From F23-D06 sp045116675 (GTDB taxonomy: Bacteria > Bacteroidota > Bacteroidia > Bacteroidales > WCHB1-69): 57,846 nucleotides of DNA. The notes beneath the pieces are model-generated. The model searched no databases. It saw nothing but the letters and a program-made list of their open reading frames with translations, and was not told the origin of the DNA. A program made the position numbers and the translations under genes. This document shows, in pieces, positions 50,696 to 57,846 of the stretch; within the stretch, counting starts at the first letter, position 1; every line of letters starts with the position of its first letter. Location: NCBI GenBank assembly GCA_045116675.1, contig JBGUMF010000037.1, forward strand, positions 1-57,846, written 5' to 3'.

Positions 50696-52729
50696 ATGAA
50701 TCGATTGTCCATCTTATTCTTCGTAGCTGTCATGGCTTTCGCCGGTGCGGGATTCGCGCAGGAGGAGGAAGATCCGTGCCAGCAGAAAATGGACAAGAAC
50801 AGCGAGAAAATCTTCAAGAAGGCCCGCGAGTTTCACACCCATGCCAAAAAGGACGAGGCTTACGAGCTGTACAATGAAATCCTGGACGAGCACCCTGAGT
50901 ACCTGGAGGTGAACTACTATTATGCCATGGGGCTTTATCTCCCCATTGAGGCCAACCACTACCAGGCACGCACCAAAGACAAGTCGGACCTGAACAAGGC
51001 CCTGGCGGCGTTCAAGCGGATTTACGATGTTTGTCCCTATTTCAAAATCCATCACAACATCTACGCGGCGCGGCTGGCCTATTTCAACGAACGCTTTGAA
51101 GAAGCTATCATGTTCGCGCAGGTGGTGGTGGACAACCCCGACGCCTTCACCGGCAGCAAGGACACGCTCCTGCAGGAGGCCAAAGTGCTGATCCGCAGGG
51201 CCAACTTCTTCAACAACATCCTCAACCACCCCGTGCCGTTCGACCCCAAGCCCGTGGAAGGCATCTCCACCACCCATGACGAGTATCTGGGCACGCTCTC
51301 CCCCGACGGCGACTACTTCTATTTCACCCGCAGGCAGGAAGTGATGGACGACAGTCCCTTCGGCCATGGCGAGACGAAGCTGAAAGAGTTCTTCAGCTTC
51401 AGCAAGAAGAAAGGCGGGCGTTTCGGCGCGGGCAAACCCCTTGAGGAACCCTTTAACAACTCCAAAGGTGAAGGCAGTCCCACCATCAACATCACCAACG
51501 ACCTCATCATCTTCGCCAAACTGGTGCCTGTCACCATCAAGAGCTCCACCTACAACAACTACGACCTCTACTACTCCGAGTGGATTGACGGAGAATGGAC
51601 AAAGCCCCAGAGCCTGGGAACCAATATCAACCGCAACGACTCGTGGGAATCGCAGCCCTCGCTGAGTTCGGACGGGAAAGTGCTCTTCTTCGCCTCCGAC
51701 CGTCCCGGCGGGTTCGGCGGTTCCGACATCTGGTTCACGCAGCGCAACAGCGACGGCACCTGGAAAAAGCCCGTCAACGCGGGCCCCATTATCAACACCG
51801 AGCAGGACGAACGTTCGCCATTCCTTCATACGGACAGCAAGACGCTCTATTTCTCCTCCAACGGCCACGACGGCATGGGCGGGCAGGACATCTTCTTCTC
51901 CAAACTGGACGAAAAGAACCGCTGGTCGGAGCCGGTCAATATCGGCTACCCCATCAACTCGGAGGGCGACGACGTGAACTTCTTCGTCAGCCTGGACGGC
52001 AAGACGGGCTATTTCTGTTCGCGGAAGATCACGGAGAAGACCATGCAGAAAGACGACTGGAACTTTTACGAGTTCGAGCTCTATGAGGCGGCCCGTCCGC
52101 ACGTGATGATGATCGTGAAGGGCGAGGTCTCCGCCGACGACGGCGACCTCGAAGGGGCCACCGTGGAGATCCGCGACACCTCCACCAAGGTCATCGCCAC
52201 CGGCGTGGTCAGTGCCAACACGGGACAATACGCCGTGGCCACCGAAGTGAAGCAGGAAAACCCGCAACCCCTTATCGTCACCGTGAAGAAGGAGGGGCAC
52301 TCGTACGATTCCCATCTCATCACCCCTGAGCAGATGACCGAGCCCGTGGTCACCAAAAACGCCGAGGTGAAAGCCATCGAGACCGGCAAGGTATGCGACC
52401 TGCGCGACATCTACTACGAGACCAACTCCGCCACCCTCACCGCCGAATCCAAGATGGTGATCGCTCTCTTCATCGAATTTCTCAAGGACAACCCCACCGT
52501 GAAAGTGGAAATCCAAGGGCACACCGACAACATCGGTGCCGACGACGCCAACCAGAAGCTGTCGGAGCTGCGTGCCCGATCCGTCTATGAATACGTCATC
52601 AGCAAGGGCATACCCGCCGGCCGACTGCGCTACAAGGGCTACGGTGAAAGCCAGCCCATCGCCGACAACAACACCGCCACCGGCAGGGCCAAGAACCGAA
52701 GAACCGTGTTTCTCATCTATGAAAAATAA
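50696..52729 (+). CDS. porE: PorE-like T9SS protein: TPR, beta-propeller, OmpA
   Basis: A 677-aa periplasmic protein with the domain order of PorE from Porphyromonas gingivalis and nearly its length. Signal peptide about 1-22 (ending GFAQ); TPR-like helices to about 170; a PD40/WD40-type propeller about 190-465 with repeats such as SSDGKVLFFASDRPGGFGGSD and SSNGHDGMGGQDIFFSK; a carboxypeptidase-regulatory-like fold about 465-555; and a C-terminal OmpA domain binding peptidoglycan (QGHTDNIGADDANQKLSELR). It would tether the secretion machinery to the cell wall. No lipobox Cys is at the cleavage site; the first Cys is a few residues later. Its end overlaps murC by 11 nt. Confidence 0.85.
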   Translation: MNRLSILFFVAVMAFAGAGFAQEEEDPCQQKMDKNSEKIFKKAREFHTHAKKDEAYELYNEILDEHPEYLEVNYYYAMGLYLPIEANHYQARTKDKSDLNKALAAFKRIYDVCPYFKIHHNIYAARLAYFNERFEEAIMFAQVVVDNPDAFTGSKDTLLQEAKVLIRRANFFNNILNHPVPFDPKPVEGISTTHDEYLGTLSPDGDYFYFTRRQEVMDDSPFGHGETKLKEFFSFSKKKGGRFGAGKPLEEPFNNSKGEGSPTINITNDLIIFAKLVPVTIKSSTYNNYDLYYSEWIDGEWTKPQSLGTNINRNDSWESQPSLSSDGKVLFFASDRPGGFGGSDIWFTQRNSDGTWKKPVNAGPIINTEQDERSPFLHTDSKTLYFSSNGHDGMGGQDIFFSKLDEKNRWSEPVNIGYPINSEGDDVNFFVSLDGKTGYFCSRKITEKTMQKDDWNFYEFELYEAARPHVMMIVKGEVSADDGDLEGATVEIRDTSTKVIATGVVSANTGQYAVATEVKQENPQPLIVTVKKEGHSYDSHLITPEQMTEPVVTKNAEVKAIETGKVCDLRDIYYETNSATLTAESKMVIALFIEFLKDNPTVKVEIQGHTDNIGADDANQKLSELRARSVYEYVISKGIPAGRLRYKGYGESQPIADNNTATGRAKNRRTVFLIYEK

Positions 52730-54056
52730 TCGTATCTACTTCCTTGGCATCGGCGGCATCGGCATGAGCGCGCTGGCCCAGTATTTCCTGGCCGAGGGAG
52801 ACAGCATCTATGGCTACGACCTCACCCCCTCCCCCATCACCGACATGCTGATGGAGAAAGGGGCAGTCATCCACTTCGATGACAACTGCGCCCGCATCCC
52901 TGAAAACGTGGATTTTGTGGTCTATACCCCTGCCGTGCCGCGCACCAACGCCGAGTTTCAGTACTTCGTGCAAGCAGGCACCCCCATGTACAAACGCGCC
53001 CAGGTGCTCGGGCATATCACAGAGAGGATGCCTTCCATCGCGGTCGCGGGCACGCATGGGAAGACGACCACCACCTCCATGGTGGCACATCTGTTGGCTC
53101 CGGAAGTCAGCATCGCGGGATTCATCGGCGGCATCGCCAAGAACTTCGGCGACAATTTCGTCTTGGGGCAGAACCCGCAGATTGCGGTGGCCGAAGCCGA
53201 TGAATACGACCGTTCGTTCCTCACACTCCATCCCTCCGTGGCCGTGATCACCTCCATGGATGCCGACCATCTGGACATCTACGGCACGCGCGAGCAGCTC
53301 ATTGACGCCTTCCGCCAGTTCGCCTCCCAGGCACGCACCGTTGTGGTGGAGGAGAGCATCGAGCACCTGATCACGCACCCGCACAAGATTGTGTACGGCA
53401 TGGGCGACCGTGCCGACTACCGCGCCAGCAACCTGCGGACCGCACCCAACAACATCACCTTCGACCTGCACACCCCCACTGGAGAGTTCGAAAGCCTGAC
53501 GCTTCATGCCAACGGACGTTACAACGTGCTGAACGCCACGGCTGCCATCGCCGCCGTCACGGAAGAGGCGCAAGCGGGACTCTGCCTGGCGCGGGAGCAT
53601 ATAATGGAGAAAATCCGTACCTTTGCCGGCGTGAAGCGCCGTTTCGACTATATCCTTGAGCGCGAAGACTTCATCTACATCGACGACTACGCCCATCATC
53701 CGGAGGAGATGCGCTCGTTCATCACCGCCGTGCGCAGCGCCTATCCCGGCAAGCGCATCTGCGGCGTCTTCCAGCCCCATCTATACAGCCGCACGCGCGA
53801 CTTTGCACCCCAGTTCGCCGAGGTGCTGGCCCTGCTGGACGAAGTCATCCTGCTGCCCATCTACCCCGCCCGCGAGAAACCCATCCCCGGCATCACCTCC
53901 GACTACCTGCTCTCCCTCATCGACCACCCGCACAAGACCGTATTGCAAAAAGAGGAGCTGGTCCCTTATCTGCAAGAGCACCGTCCGGACGTACTCCTCA
54001 CCATCGGGGCCGGCGACATCGACCGGCTGGTAAAACCGCTGGAGGAGGGACTTTGA
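52719..54056 (+). CDS. murC: UDP-N-acetylmuramate--L-alanine ligase
   Basis: Cytoplasmic ligase adding L-Ala to UDP-MurNAc in peptidoglycan synthesis, 445 aa. The N-terminal Rossmann motif is GIGGIGMSALA, the ATP loop GTHGKTT at 111-117, and VAEADEYDRSF, IDDYAHHPEEM and FQPHLYSRT are Mur-ligase signatures. The ATG at 52719 overlaps the porE-like gene by 11 nt; longer frames run deep into it. It is not in a division/cell-wall cluster here. A close relative, Mpl, has the same fold; length near 445 aa fits either, but the motifs favour MurC. Confidence 0.87.
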   Translation: MKNNRIYFLGIGGIGMSALAQYFLAEGDSIYGYDLTPSPITDMLMEKGAVIHFDDNCARIPENVDFVVYTPAVPRTNAEFQYFVQAGTPMYKRAQVLGHITERMPSIAVAGTHGKTTTTSMVAHLLAPEVSIAGFIGGIAKNFGDNFVLGQNPQIAVAEADEYDRSFLTLHPSVAVITSMDADHLDIYGTREQLIDAFRQFASQARTVVVEESIEHLITHPHKIVYGMGDRADYRASNLRTAPNNITFDLHTPTGEFESLTLHANGRYNVLNATAAIAAVTEEAQAGLCLAREHIMEKIRTFAGVKRRFDYILEREDFIYIDDYAHHPEEMRSFITAVRSAYPGKRICGVFQPHLYSRTRDFAPQFAEVLALLDEVILLPIYPAREKPIPGITSDYLLSLIDHPHKTVLQKEELVPYLQEHRPDVLLTIGAGDIDRLVKPLEEGL

Positions 54057-54222
54057 TTACATCTTTTCACTATCGTCTTTCTAATCAGACTTTCATTTTA
54101 TATAAATCTTCTAAAATAAATTCAATTCAGGATTGGATTTGAAAAACAATTCATCCTGACACTTCTTTCCTTTTAGTTGAAAACCCGGTAGTCCGCCAAT
54201 AGCCCAACCAAAAATCGCCCAT
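54057..54222. other. Gap between murC and the pckA promoter
   Basis: AT-rich, about 165 bp. A faint 7-bp rhythm occurs in the first 45 bp (TCTTTCT-like), too irregular to call. No gene or clear terminator is seen. Confidence 0.45.
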
Positions 54223-54252
54223 TGAAATATCCCCGCTTTTTTTGTACTTTTG
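54223..54252 (+). promoter_or_regulatory. Promoter of pckA
   Basis: TTG at 54223-54225 and TACTTTTG at 54245-54252 with 19 bp between: a full consensus match. The leader is long, about 105 nt, without an evident regulatory fold. Confidence 0.7.
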
Positions 54253-54362
54253 CACCTCCGTTGGATGCCACGGGCACACCTCTGGAAACCTATGATATCC
54301 AATACCACATCCTACTGTAAAACAACCGATTATTATTATAAAATCATAAAATACACCATAAC

Positions 54363-55985
54363 ATGAAAGACTTGAAAGAGCAATTAAAAGAGCTGGGTGT
54401 CCTCGACCCCGTGGAAATCTATCACAACCTGTCCTACGACGAGCTGTATGAGCATGAAACCAATCCCGCCCTCACGGGTTACGAGAAGGCCTATAAGACC
54501 AAATCCGGTGCCCTCTCCGTGGATACCGGCATCTTCACCGGACGCTCGCCCAAAGACAAATACATCGTCATGGACGAGAACACCAAGAACAACGTGTGGT
54601 GGGCCGACCCCAACAAAAAGGGTTCCGACAACAAGCCCATCGACCACAAGACCTGGGAACACCTGAAGACCATCACCCAAAAACAGCTCACAGGCAAGAA
54701 AGTATATGTGATGGACGGCTTCTGCGGCGCGAACGAGAACTCCCGCATGAAAGTACGCTTCGTCTCCGAGGTGGCCTGGCAGGCCCATTTCGTGAAGAAT
54801 ATGTTCATCCGCCCCACCGACGAGGAACTCAAGACCTTCGAACCCGACTTCGTGGTGCTGAACGCCGGCAAGACCACCAACCCCGACTGGAAAGAGATGG
54901 GCTTGCATAGCGAAGTGTATGTGGCTTTCAATCTTACCGAACGCATGGCCCTCATCGGCGGCACCTGGTACGGTGGCGAGATGAAGAAGGGTATCTTCTC
55001 CGTGATGAACTACTTCCTGCCGCTGCAGGGCATGGCCGCCATGCACTGCTCCGCCAACCAAGGCAAGGACGGCGACACCGCCATCTTCTTCGGCCTTTCC
55101 GGCACCGGCAAGACCACCCTTTCCACCGACCCGAACCGCGCCCTCATCGGCGACGACGAGCACGGCTGGGACGACAACGGCGTGTTTAACTTCGAGGGTG
55201 GCTGCTACGCCAAGTGCATCAACCTCAGCGAAGCCAAGGAGCCTGATATCTTCCATGCCATCAAGCGTGACGCTCTGCTCGAGAACCTCGTGGTGGATGC
55301 CGAAGGCAACATCGACTTCGACTCTGCCGCCAAGACCGAGAACACACGCGTATCCTACCCCATCTACCATATCCAGAACATCGTGAAACCCGTGTCACGC
55401 GGCACGCACCCCAGCAAGATCATCTTCCTGTCGGCTGACGCCTTCGGCGTGCTGCCTCCGGTGGCCGTCCTCAACCGCGAGCAGACGATGTACTACTACC
55501 TCAGCGGCTACACCGCCAAGCTGGCCGGCACCGAACGCGGCATCGTGACCCCGCAACCCACCTTCTCATCCTGCTTCGGCGCGGCGTTCCTGCTGCTGCA
55601 CCCCACGAAATATGCCGAGGAGCTGGCCAAGAAACTCGACCAGCATAACGCTACGGCTTACCTGGTGAACACCGGCTGGACGGGCGGCGGCTACGGCGTG
55701 GGCGAGCGCATCAGCCTCAAAGCCACGCGCGCCATCATCACCGCCATCCTCAACGGCGACCTGCTAAACTGCGAGACAGAGATCGTGAAGCCGTTCAACC
55801 TCTACATTCCCAAACATGTGAACGGCGTGGACGACAGCATCCTGAACCCCGAGAACAGCTGGGCCGACAAGGCTGCCTATGCCGAGAACGCCAAACAACT
55901 GGCCGCCTCGTTCATCAAGAATTTCGAGAATTTCAGCGACACCGAACAAGGCCGCGCCCTGATTCCGTTCGGACCAACATTGTAA
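54363..55985 (+). CDS. pckA: Phosphoenolpyruvate carboxykinase (ATP)
   Basis: ATP-dependent PEP carboxykinase, 540 aa. In anaerobic Bacteroidetes it usually runs toward oxaloacetate, fixing CO2 and making ATP on the way to succinate. The kinase-1a loop is GLSGTGKTT at 244-252; GDDEHGWDDNGVFNFEGGCY supplies the metal-binding Asp residues, and VNTGWTGGGYGVGERI is a family signature. The substrate loop FTGRSPKDKYIV lies near residue 60. Full length with no anomalies. Its own promoter and a strong hairpin after the stop make it monocistronic. Confidence 0.98.
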   Translation: MKDLKEQLKELGVLDPVEIYHNLSYDELYEHETNPALTGYEKAYKTKSGALSVDTGIFTGRSPKDKYIVMDENTKNNVWWADPNKKGSDNKPIDHKTWEHLKTITQKQLTGKKVYVMDGFCGANENSRMKVRFVSEVAWQAHFVKNMFIRPTDEELKTFEPDFVVLNAGKTTNPDWKEMGLHSEVYVAFNLTERMALIGGTWYGGEMKKGIFSVMNYFLPLQGMAAMHCSANQGKDGDTAIFFGLSGTGKTTLSTDPNRALIGDDEHGWDDNGVFNFEGGCYAKCINLSEAKEPDIFHAIKRDALLENLVVDAEGNIDFDSAAKTENTRVSYPIYHIQNIVKPVSRGTHPSKIIFLSADAFGVLPPVAVLNREQTMYYYLSGYTAKLAGTERGIVTPQPTFSSCFGAAFLLLHPTKYAEELAKKLDQHNATAYLVNTGWTGGGYGVGERISLKATRAIITAILNGDLLNCETEIVKPFNLYIPKHVNGVDDSILNPENSWADKAAYAENAKQLAASFIKNFENFSDTEQGRALIPFGPTL

Positions 55986-56013
55986 CCCACTGACAATCAA
56001 TAATAAACAATCT

Positions 56014-56047
56014 GTAGAGACGCGATGATCGCGTCTCTACAATTTTT
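56014..56047 (+). terminator. Palindrome acting as terminator of pckA
   Basis: GTAGAGACGCGA (56014-56025) pairs perfectly with 56029-56040 around a TGA loop, and a T-rich stretch follows. The same style of palindrome is dispersed in other Bacteroidetes and cyanobacteria, so it may also be a repeat element. It ends just before menA. Confidence 0.75.
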
Positions 56048-56054
56048 ATCCAAT

Positions 56055-56951
56055 ATGAAAATCCGTCCCATCATCCATTCCATGCGCCTACGCACATTGC
56101 CCCTGTCCTTGGCGGGCGTGGTGCTGGGCATATTCCTAGCCTGCGCCAACCATAGCGTGTCGCCGCTGGTCATCATCCTGATTCTACTCACCACAGTGTG
56201 CCTGCAGATTCTGTCGAACCTCTCCAATGAGCTGGGAGACTACCTCAGCGGCACCGACGGCGGACAGCGCGAGGGGCCGCTCTACAGTCTGGCCGAGGGC
56301 AAAATCAGCGTGGAGGACTTCAAGCGACTCATCGTCCTGTTTGTCTTCCTCTGCTGCCTTTTCGGGGCCGCGATGATTGGGGTGACGTTCGGCACGTTGC
56401 TTGCGCTAAAACCCATAATCCTGCTAATCCTCGGCGCATGCGCTATCTGGGCAGCCACTCACTACACACTGGGCAAGCGTCCCTACGGGTACCGCGGACT
56501 GGGCGACATCTCCGTGTTCATCTTCTTCGGATTGGTATCGGTAATGGGCGGTTATTTTGTGGCTGCGGGCACATTTGACACCTGGACCGTACTACTGCCG
56601 GCCGTGTGTATCGGCTGCTTTAGCGTGGGCGTGCTCAACACCAACAATATTCGCGACATGGAGTCGGATGCAGAGACACGTGTCACGATCCCATTGAAAA
56701 TCGGGGAGCGCAATGCCAAGATTTACCAAACCGTGCTCATTGCGAGCGGGTGGGTGTGCATGGTGGCCTTCACGCTGCTCACCTACGCTTCACCGTGGAA
56801 TCTCCTTTACCTGCTCACCTTGCCGCTGTTCATCGTGCATGAGGCGGGCGTGTGGCGGAATCATGGCAGCGCGTTGGACAAGTATCTGCCCATGCTGGTG
56901 ATATCGTCGTTTGTCTTCGCCCTGCTGGCCGGAATCGGAATCATGCTATAG
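56055..56951 (+). CDS. menA: 1,4-dihydroxy-2-naphthoate polyprenyltransferase
   Basis: UbiA-family membrane prenyltransferase making demethylmenaquinone, 298 aa, with eight to nine hydrophobic segments. The Asp-rich prenyl-diphosphate site reads NELGDYLSGTDGGQREGP near residue 60, and the second is NTNNIRDMESDAETR. RPYGYRGLGDISVFIFFG is the conserved loop. The ATG at 56055 is preferred: the in-frame ATG at 56025 lies within the terminator hairpin. No other men genes are adjacent. It indicates menaquinone-based anaerobic respiration, probably with fumarate. Confidence 0.93.
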   Translation: MKIRPIIHSMRLRTLPLSLAGVVLGIFLACANHSVSPLVIILILLTTVCLQILSNLSNELGDYLSGTDGGQREGPLYSLAEGKISVEDFKRLIVLFVFLCCLFGAAMIGVTFGTLLALKPIILLILGACAIWAATHYTLGKRPYGYRGLGDISVFIFFGLVSVMGGYFVAAGTFDTWTVLLPAVCIGCFSVGVLNTNNIRDMESDAETRVTIPLKIGERNAKIYQTVLIASGWVCMVAFTLLTYASPWNLLYLLTLPLFIVHEAGVWRNHGSALDKYLPMLVISSFVFALLAGIGIML

Positions 56952-57122
56952 CATTATCCTTTTTTCCTTGTTACATTATAAATATGTGGATGTTGTCACA
57001 AACATTCACACCTAGCTTGTTCTCTTTTTCATTCCAATCTTTCAAATTTAACTATTATTTGTAAATATTTACTTTTTTAAAAATATTTTCAAAAACAAAG
57101 GTGATTATATTAAATTATTTGT

Positions 57123-57130
57123 TATTTTTG
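57123..57130 (+). promoter_or_regulatory. -7 promoter box of PD-(D/E)XK paralogue B
   Basis: TATTTTTG, 31 nt before the ATG at 57162, at the end of a 120-bp very AT-rich stretch. Confidence 0.6.
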
Positions 57131-57161
57131 CCAAAAATTAACAAATAATAAATATACAACG

Positions 57162-57758
57162 ATGGAAAATACAACAACAGACATTGCCAACATTGATTGG
57201 AAAGAAGTGTTAGCCTCCGTACGGGAAACCACAGAGCAGATGAAAGAGACTGGACTACGGATGAAAGAGACCGATCGACAACAGCGGAAAACGGAACGGG
57301 AAATCGAAGAACTGTCCAAACATGTGAAACAGCTCAGCAAGATGTACACCTCCAACTGGGGAAAACTGATTGAGGCGCTGGCGAAACCGGCCTGTCTGAA
57401 ACTGTTCAAGGACCTTGGCATTGGCATCACGCAGGTTTACCAGGAGGCTCGCAAAGGCGAGTTCCCAGATGGTTCCATGGAAGTGGACGTGATATTGTGC
57501 AACACCACCGTGGCCGTGGTAGTGGAGGTGAAGACCACCTGCAAGGTGGAGGATGTGGACTATTTCCTGGAGCAGATGGAGCATTTCAAAACGGCATTCC
57601 ACCCCTTCGCCAACTACACCGTATATCCTGCGGTGGCTGCCATCAAATACGACGGGGATTCCGACAAATACGCCTTCCGCAAGGGATTGTTTGTACTGAA
57701 GAGCACAGGCAAGGATATGTTCACTCTCAAGGCACCCAAGGACAGAAAAGTGTACTAA
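57162..57758 (+). CDS. Coiled-coil PD-(D/E)XK nuclease-like protein, paralogue B
   Basis: A 198-aa relative of the protein at 5326. A shorter coiled coil (TTEQMKETGLRMKETDRQQRK) precedes the nuclease-like core: Asp in MEVDVILCNT, then VVEVKTTCKVEDVDYFLEQ. PAVAAIKYDGDSDKYAFRKGL matches AAIKYEKESDTYAHEKGL of paralogue A. The tandem heptad repeat of A is not amplified here. Function unknown. It has its own promoter and a strong terminator, so it stands alone, 51 kb from its relative. Confidence 0.75.
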   Translation: MENTTTDIANIDWKEVLASVRETTEQMKETGLRMKETDRQQRKTEREIEELSKHVKQLSKMYTSNWGKLIEALAKPACLKLFKDLGIGITQVYQEARKGEFPDGSMEVDVILCNTTVAVVVEVKTTCKVEDVDYFLEQMEHFKTAFHPFANYTVYPAVAAIKYDGDSDKYAFRKGLFVLKSTGKDMFTLKAPKDRKVY

Positions 57759-57760
57759 AA

Positions 57761-57791
57761 AAAATCCCGGGGCTTTCGCTCCGGGATTTTT
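57761..57791. terminator. Bidirectional intrinsic terminator
   Basis: ATCCCGG-type arm (57764-57773) pairs with 57778-57787 (one G-T pair) around a TTTC loop, with an A run before and a T run after. It serves paralogue B and the minus-strand gene entering from the right edge. Confidence 0.88.
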
Positions 57792-57813
57792 CACATTTGG
57801 CAATTACCTGAAA

Positions 57814-57846
57814 TTAGCGGGCAACCGTGAACTTCTGGTTGGACAC
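57814..57846 (-). CDS. 3' end of a gene running off the window, possible T9SS cargo
   Basis: Ten codons before a TAA on the minus strand read VSNQKFTVAR. A basic end after a hydrophobic strand is what the tail of a T9SS sorting domain looks like, and the terminator just downstream fits a gene end. Too short for certainty. Confidence 0.35.
   Translation of the reverse strand: MSNQKFTVAR

Noticed and set aside
50714..52522. 602-codon frame antisense to the porE-like gene
   Set aside because: Composition is Val/Gly/His/Asp-rich without motifs, and the sense protein has four clear domains.
1..57846. tRNA, rRNA, insertion sequences, prophage
   Set aside because: I found no T-loop-like tRNA ends, no rRNA signature sequences, and no transposase or phage structural genes. 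A covariance-model scan would settle the tRNA question.

Overview
The window looks like chromosome from an anaerobic, probably asaccharolytic member of the Bacteroidetes (Bacteroidales grade). Three things support this. Most transcription units start at a TAnnTTTG -7 box and show no Shine-Dalgarno sequence. There is a gingipain-type C25 peptidase with a type IX secretion (T9SS) C-terminal domain and a PorE-like T9SS protein. The genes include class III ribonucleotide reductase, lysine 5,6-aminomutase, ADP-forming acetyl-CoA synthetase and ATP-dependent PEP carboxykinase. I see no rRNA, tRNA, CRISPR, prophage or insertion sequence. Species cannot be named from sequence alone.

Layout. 1-6 kb: C25 peptidase, BadF-type kinase, anchored endonuclease and a coiled-coil PD-(D/E)XK protein. 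6.2-12.1 kb: thirteen ribosomal protein genes from rplV to rpsE on the minus strand, with their own promoter and terminator; the usual rpsJ-rpsS front and rpmD-rplO-secY tail are missing. 12.2-17.9 kb: ROK glucokinase, radical SAM activase, phosphohexomutase and ADP-forming acetyl-CoA synthetase. 18-22.7 kb: two unrelated AAA ATPases around an rRNA/tRNA methyltransferase, a thioesterase and rpsT. 22.7-23.3 kb: gene-free, rich in palindromes. 23.3-26.5 kb: a four-gene minus-strand operon with a DRTGG-like protein, an RsbW-like ATPase, an [FeFe]-hydrogenase-like sensor and a metal permease. 26.5-31.1 kb: TPR protein, DedA, AroE, DUF721 and HflX. 31.2-34.2 kb: a cobalamin riboswitch in front of nrdD and nrdG. 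34.3-39.4 kb: a glycosyltransferase, then kamD, an exported-looking DUF362 ferredoxin, a small unknown protein and kamE. 39.5-43.3 kb: gyrB, an FtsE-like ATPase and a glycosyltransferase. 43.3-49.7 kb: an outer-membrane HhH/barrel pair, two small envelope proteins, a KamB-like protein and an M24 aminopeptidase. 49.8-57.8 kb: tpiA, porE-like, murC, pckA, menA and a second PD-(D/E)XK protein.

How the genes fit together. Lysine is fermented through the adenosylcobalamin-dependent KamDE mutase, with a probable KamB reactivase 8 kb away. Acyl-CoA products can yield ATP through the ADP-forming synthetase. The B12-independent ribonucleotide reductase is controlled by B12, so cobalamin status appears to set both amino-acid fermentation and the route to dNTPs. 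Hydrogen or redox state may be read by the hydrogenase-like sensor operon.

Two non-coding patterns stand out. Six gaps, all between co-directional genes, are filled by degenerate tandem tracts with a period of exactly 7 bp; one of them changes to 8 and then 9 bp. Four divergent gene pairs have back-to-back -7 boxes with only 11-13 bp between them.
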